Origin: Odiellus spinosus
Lineage: Eukaryota; Arthropoda; Arachnida; Opiliones; Phalangiidae
NCBI GenBank assembly: GCA_963920705.1
Contig: OY987234.1
Location: 1,736,001-1,800,000, forward strand
DNA length: 64,000 bases
Direction: 5' to 3'
Shown: positions 62,450-64,000 of the stretch, in pieces
Layout: each line of letters starts with the position of its first letter
How positions within the stretch are numbered: position 1 is the first letter of the stretch
Notes under the pieces: generated by a model
What the model saw: the letters and a program-made list of their open reading frames with translations, nothing else
What the model was told of the DNA's origin: nothing
The model's database searches: none
Translations under genes and position numbers: made by a program

Positions 62450-64000
62450 GATCTACACTTGGGAAATTTGTGGATCTACATTTGGGAAATTTGTGGATCT
62501 GCACTTGGGAACTTTGTGGATCTGCACTTGGGAAATTTCTGGATCTATAATTGGGAAATTTCTGGATCTGCACTTGGGAAATTTGTGGATCTACACTTGG
62601 GAAATTTGTGGATCTACATTTGGGAATTTTGTGGATCTACACTTGGGAAATTTGTTGATCTACATTTGGGAAATTTTTGGATCTACACTTGGGAAATTTG
62701 TGGATCTACACTTGGGAAATTTGTGGATCTGCACTTGGGAAATTTGTGGATCTGCACTTGGGAAATTTGTGGATCTGCACTTAGGAAATTTGTGGATCTA
62801 CACTTGGGAAATTTGTGGATCTACACTTGGGATATTTGTGGATCTCTACTTGGGAAATTTGAGGGTCTACACTTGGGAAATTTCTGGATCTACACTTGGG
62901 AAATTTGTGGATCTACACTTGGGATATTTGTGGATTTACACTTGGGAAATTTGAGGGTCTACACTTGGGAAATTTCTGGATCTACACTTGGGAAATTTGT
63001 GGATCTACACTTGGGAAATTTGTGGATCTACACTTGGGAAATTTGTGGATCTGCACTTTGGAAATTTGTGGATCTACACTTGGGAAATTGGTGGATCTAC
63101 ATTTGGGAAATTTGTGGATCTACACTTAAGAAATTTGTGGATCTGCACTTGGGAAATTTGTTGATCTACACTTGGGAAATTTGTGGATCTACATTTGGGA
63201 AATTTGTGAATCTACACTTGGGAAATTTGTGGATCTACACTTGGGAAATTTGTGGATCTGCACTTGGGAAATATGTGGATCTGCACTTGGGAAATTTGTG
63301 GATCTGCATTGGAAAATTTGTGGATCTACACTTGGGAAATTTGTGGATCTACACTTGGGAAATTTGGTGATCTACACTTGGGAAATTTGATTATCTGCAC
63401 TTGGAAAATTTGTGGATGTGCACTTGGGAAATTTGTGGATCTGCACTTGGGAACTTTGTGGATCTGCACTTGGGAAAATTGTGGATCTGCACTTGGCAAA
63501 TTTGTGAATCTGCACTTGGGAAATTTGTGGATCTGCACTTGGGAAATTTGTGGATCTGCACTTGGGAAATTTGTGGATCTGCACTTTTGAAATTTGTGGA
63601 TCTGCACATGGGAAATTTGTGGATCTACAATTGGGAAATTTGTGGACCTACATTTGGGAAATTTGTGGATCTACACTTGGGAAATTTGTGGATCTACACT
63701 TGGGAAATTTGTGGATCTGCACTTGGGAAATTTGTGGATCTACACTTGGGAAATTTGTGGATCTACATTTGGGAAATTTTTGGATCTACACTTGGGAAAT
63801 TTGTGGATCTACACTTGGGAAATTTGTGGATCTGCACTTTGGAAATTTGTTTATCTGCACTTGGGAAATTTGTGGATCTGCACTTAGGAAATTTGTGGAT
63901 CTACACTTGGGAAATTTGTGGATCTACACTTGGGATATTTGTGGATCTACACTTGGGAAATTTGAGGGTCTACACTTGGGAAATTTCTGGATCTACACTT
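62450..64000 (+). repeat. 3.4-kb-spaced macro-copy 2, runs off the window
   Basis: Partner of 58980-60590. It ends within the array, so the right edge of the copy is not visible. Private differences include GATCTATAATTGGG at about 62543, GATCTCTAC at about 62843 and GCACTTTGG at about 63834. Confidence 0.8.

Larger units (their letters stand above)
5655..63328 (+). repeat. 22-bp deletion monomer class GCATTGG/GCATTGA (25 copies)
   Basis: The normal CACTTGGG is shortened to CATTGG or CATTGA by loss of one base, usually next to ACTTGGAAAAT-type changes. Positions of the CATT: 5655, 6114, 7447, 8389, 9561, 10503, 11974, 13192, 14110, 16823, 19605, 20133, 21466, 22752, 24314, 38317, 40064, 42225, 42845, 47398, 52664, 54525, 59767, 59904, 63307. 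The GCATTGA form is a derived sub-lineage at 38317, 42225, 42845, 47398 and 54525 only. The class is missing before 5.6 kb and between 24.3 and 38.3 kb. Confidence 0.93.
5807..63500 (+). repeat. GATTATC - AACTTTG - AAAATTG - GGCAAATT cassette family
   Basis: A fixed series of about seven monomers: GGTGATCTAC, TTTGATTATCTGC, ACTTGGAAAAT, GGATGTGCAC, GGGAACTTTG, GGGAAAATTG, TTGGCAAATT. Starts of the GATTATC monomer include about 5807, 6197, 6725, 7551, 9665, 14307, 17020, 20216, 38400, 40147, 42928, 47480, 52747, 54608, 59987 and 63390. Truncated forms without GATTATC occur at 1-690 and 28-37 kb. It commonly lies 80-150 bp after a GCATTGG-class monomer, so the two were usually amplified together. 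Confidence 0.85.
1..64000 (+). repeat. Satellite array, 23-bp monomer, fills the window
   Basis: Every line of the window is made of head-to-tail copies of one 23-bp monomer (positions 1-12 ACACTTGGGAAA, positions 13-23 TTTGTGGATCT), all in the same orientation. By eye the GAAATTT core and GATCT are the most constant parts. Positions 1 (A or G), 4 (C or T), 7-9 (the GGG) and 16-18 (GTG) carry most of the variation. Counting ACAC to ACAC from base 1 to base 63972 gives 2783 steps, 38 of them 22 bp long, and the arithmetic closes exactly. There is no break, no N run and no foreign insertion. The array extends past both ends of the window. This is certain as a tandem repeat; the chromosomal role (pericentromeric, subtelomeric or intergenic macrosatellite) and the species are not visible here. 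Confidence 0.99.
14820..64000 (+). repeat. Domain C cassette family (GGGATATTTG ... GAGGGTCTAC ... TTTCTGGATC)
   Basis: A three- to four-monomer cassette in fixed order: GGGATATTTGTGG, one plain monomer, TTTGAGGGTCTAC, TTTCTGGATC. It first appears at about 14827-14870 and then recurs dozens of times to the end of the window, in most of the HORs listed here. Nothing like it is present in 1-14800. It therefore marks a younger expansion than domains A and B, or one imported from elsewhere in the array. Confidence 0.87.

Noticed and set aside
1-64000. CRISPR array
   Set aside because: The repeats are directly adjacent with no unique spacers, and no cas-like gene is present.
1-64000. Telomere repeat or bacterial iteron/DnaA-box origin
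   Set aside because: The unit is 23 bp and does not match TTAGGG-like telomere repeats. TGTGGAT resembles half of a DnaA box and plasmid iterons can be about 22 bp, but iteron sets have a handful of copies and not 2783.
1-64000. Leucine-rich-repeat or other solenoid protein exon
   Set aside because: The peptide cycle is 23 residues, which invites comparison with LRRs. However, it exists in all frames, is broken by one-base deletions without compensation, and contains stops created by common variants (TTAGG, TTGAAA, GGTGATC).
1-64000. Known satellite family or species assignment
   Set aside because: I do not recognise the monomer with certainty and cannot search a repeat library. Naming a family or organism would be a guess.
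1-64000. Transposable element insertion or target-site duplication
   Set aside because: I read the window for interruptions of the 23-bp register and found none larger than one base, so no element is inserted here.

Overview
The whole 64-kb window is one uninterrupted satellite array. It is built head-to-tail from a single 23-bp monomer, which I number with positions 1-12 as ACACTTGGGAAA and positions 13-23 as TTTGTGGATCT. I see no unique sequence, no transposon, no RNA gene and no credible protein-coding gene. All monomers point the same way, and I found no inverted block. The monomer is about 39% GC, contains no CpG, and has G over C and T over A on this strand. A strictly periodic array of this size with nested higher-order repeats (HORs) is typical of eukaryotic heterochromatin or macrosatellite DNA. 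Nothing in the sequence identifies the species.

The register is very strict. From the ACAC at base 1 to the ACAC at base 63972 there are 2783 monomer steps. I located 38 monomers of 22 bp, each lacking one base, and no insertions: 2783 x 23 - 38 = 63971, which matches the distance exactly. The 22-bp monomers fall into seven classes and work as barcodes for larger duplications.

Layout by subfamily. Bases 1-690 are a left block with the AACTTTG / AAAATTG variants. Bases 691-5085 are domain A, a HOR of about 2091 bp made of subunits of 736, 781 and 574 bp. Bases 5086-5240 are a junction rich in private variants. Bases 5241 to about 14.1 kb are domain B, with units marked by a 22-bp GCATTGG monomer and spaced 942, 1172, 942, 1471, 1218 and 918 bp. 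From about 14.8 kb to the end is domain C, where a new cassette (GGGATATTTG, GAGGGTCTAC, TTTCTGGATC) appears and is amplified into tandem and dispersed duplications of 345 bp to about 3.5 kb. A short island of domain A sequence returns at 56.74-57.36 kb.

Almost every large duplication has a period of 23k minus the number of 22-bp monomers it holds. This is the expected signature of unequal crossing-over or replication slippage in register. The array is layered: a first layer of monomer types (A or G at position 1, C or T at position 4), then cassettes of 3-12 monomers, then HORs of 0.6-2.7 kb, then macro-duplications (for example 33.9-42.9 kb is collinear with 47.8-54.6 kb). Long open frames occur on both strands, but they follow from the 23-nt period and are not evidence of genes. 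Duplication edges were read by eye and are accurate to perhaps 50-100 bp; spacings between named markers are exact.
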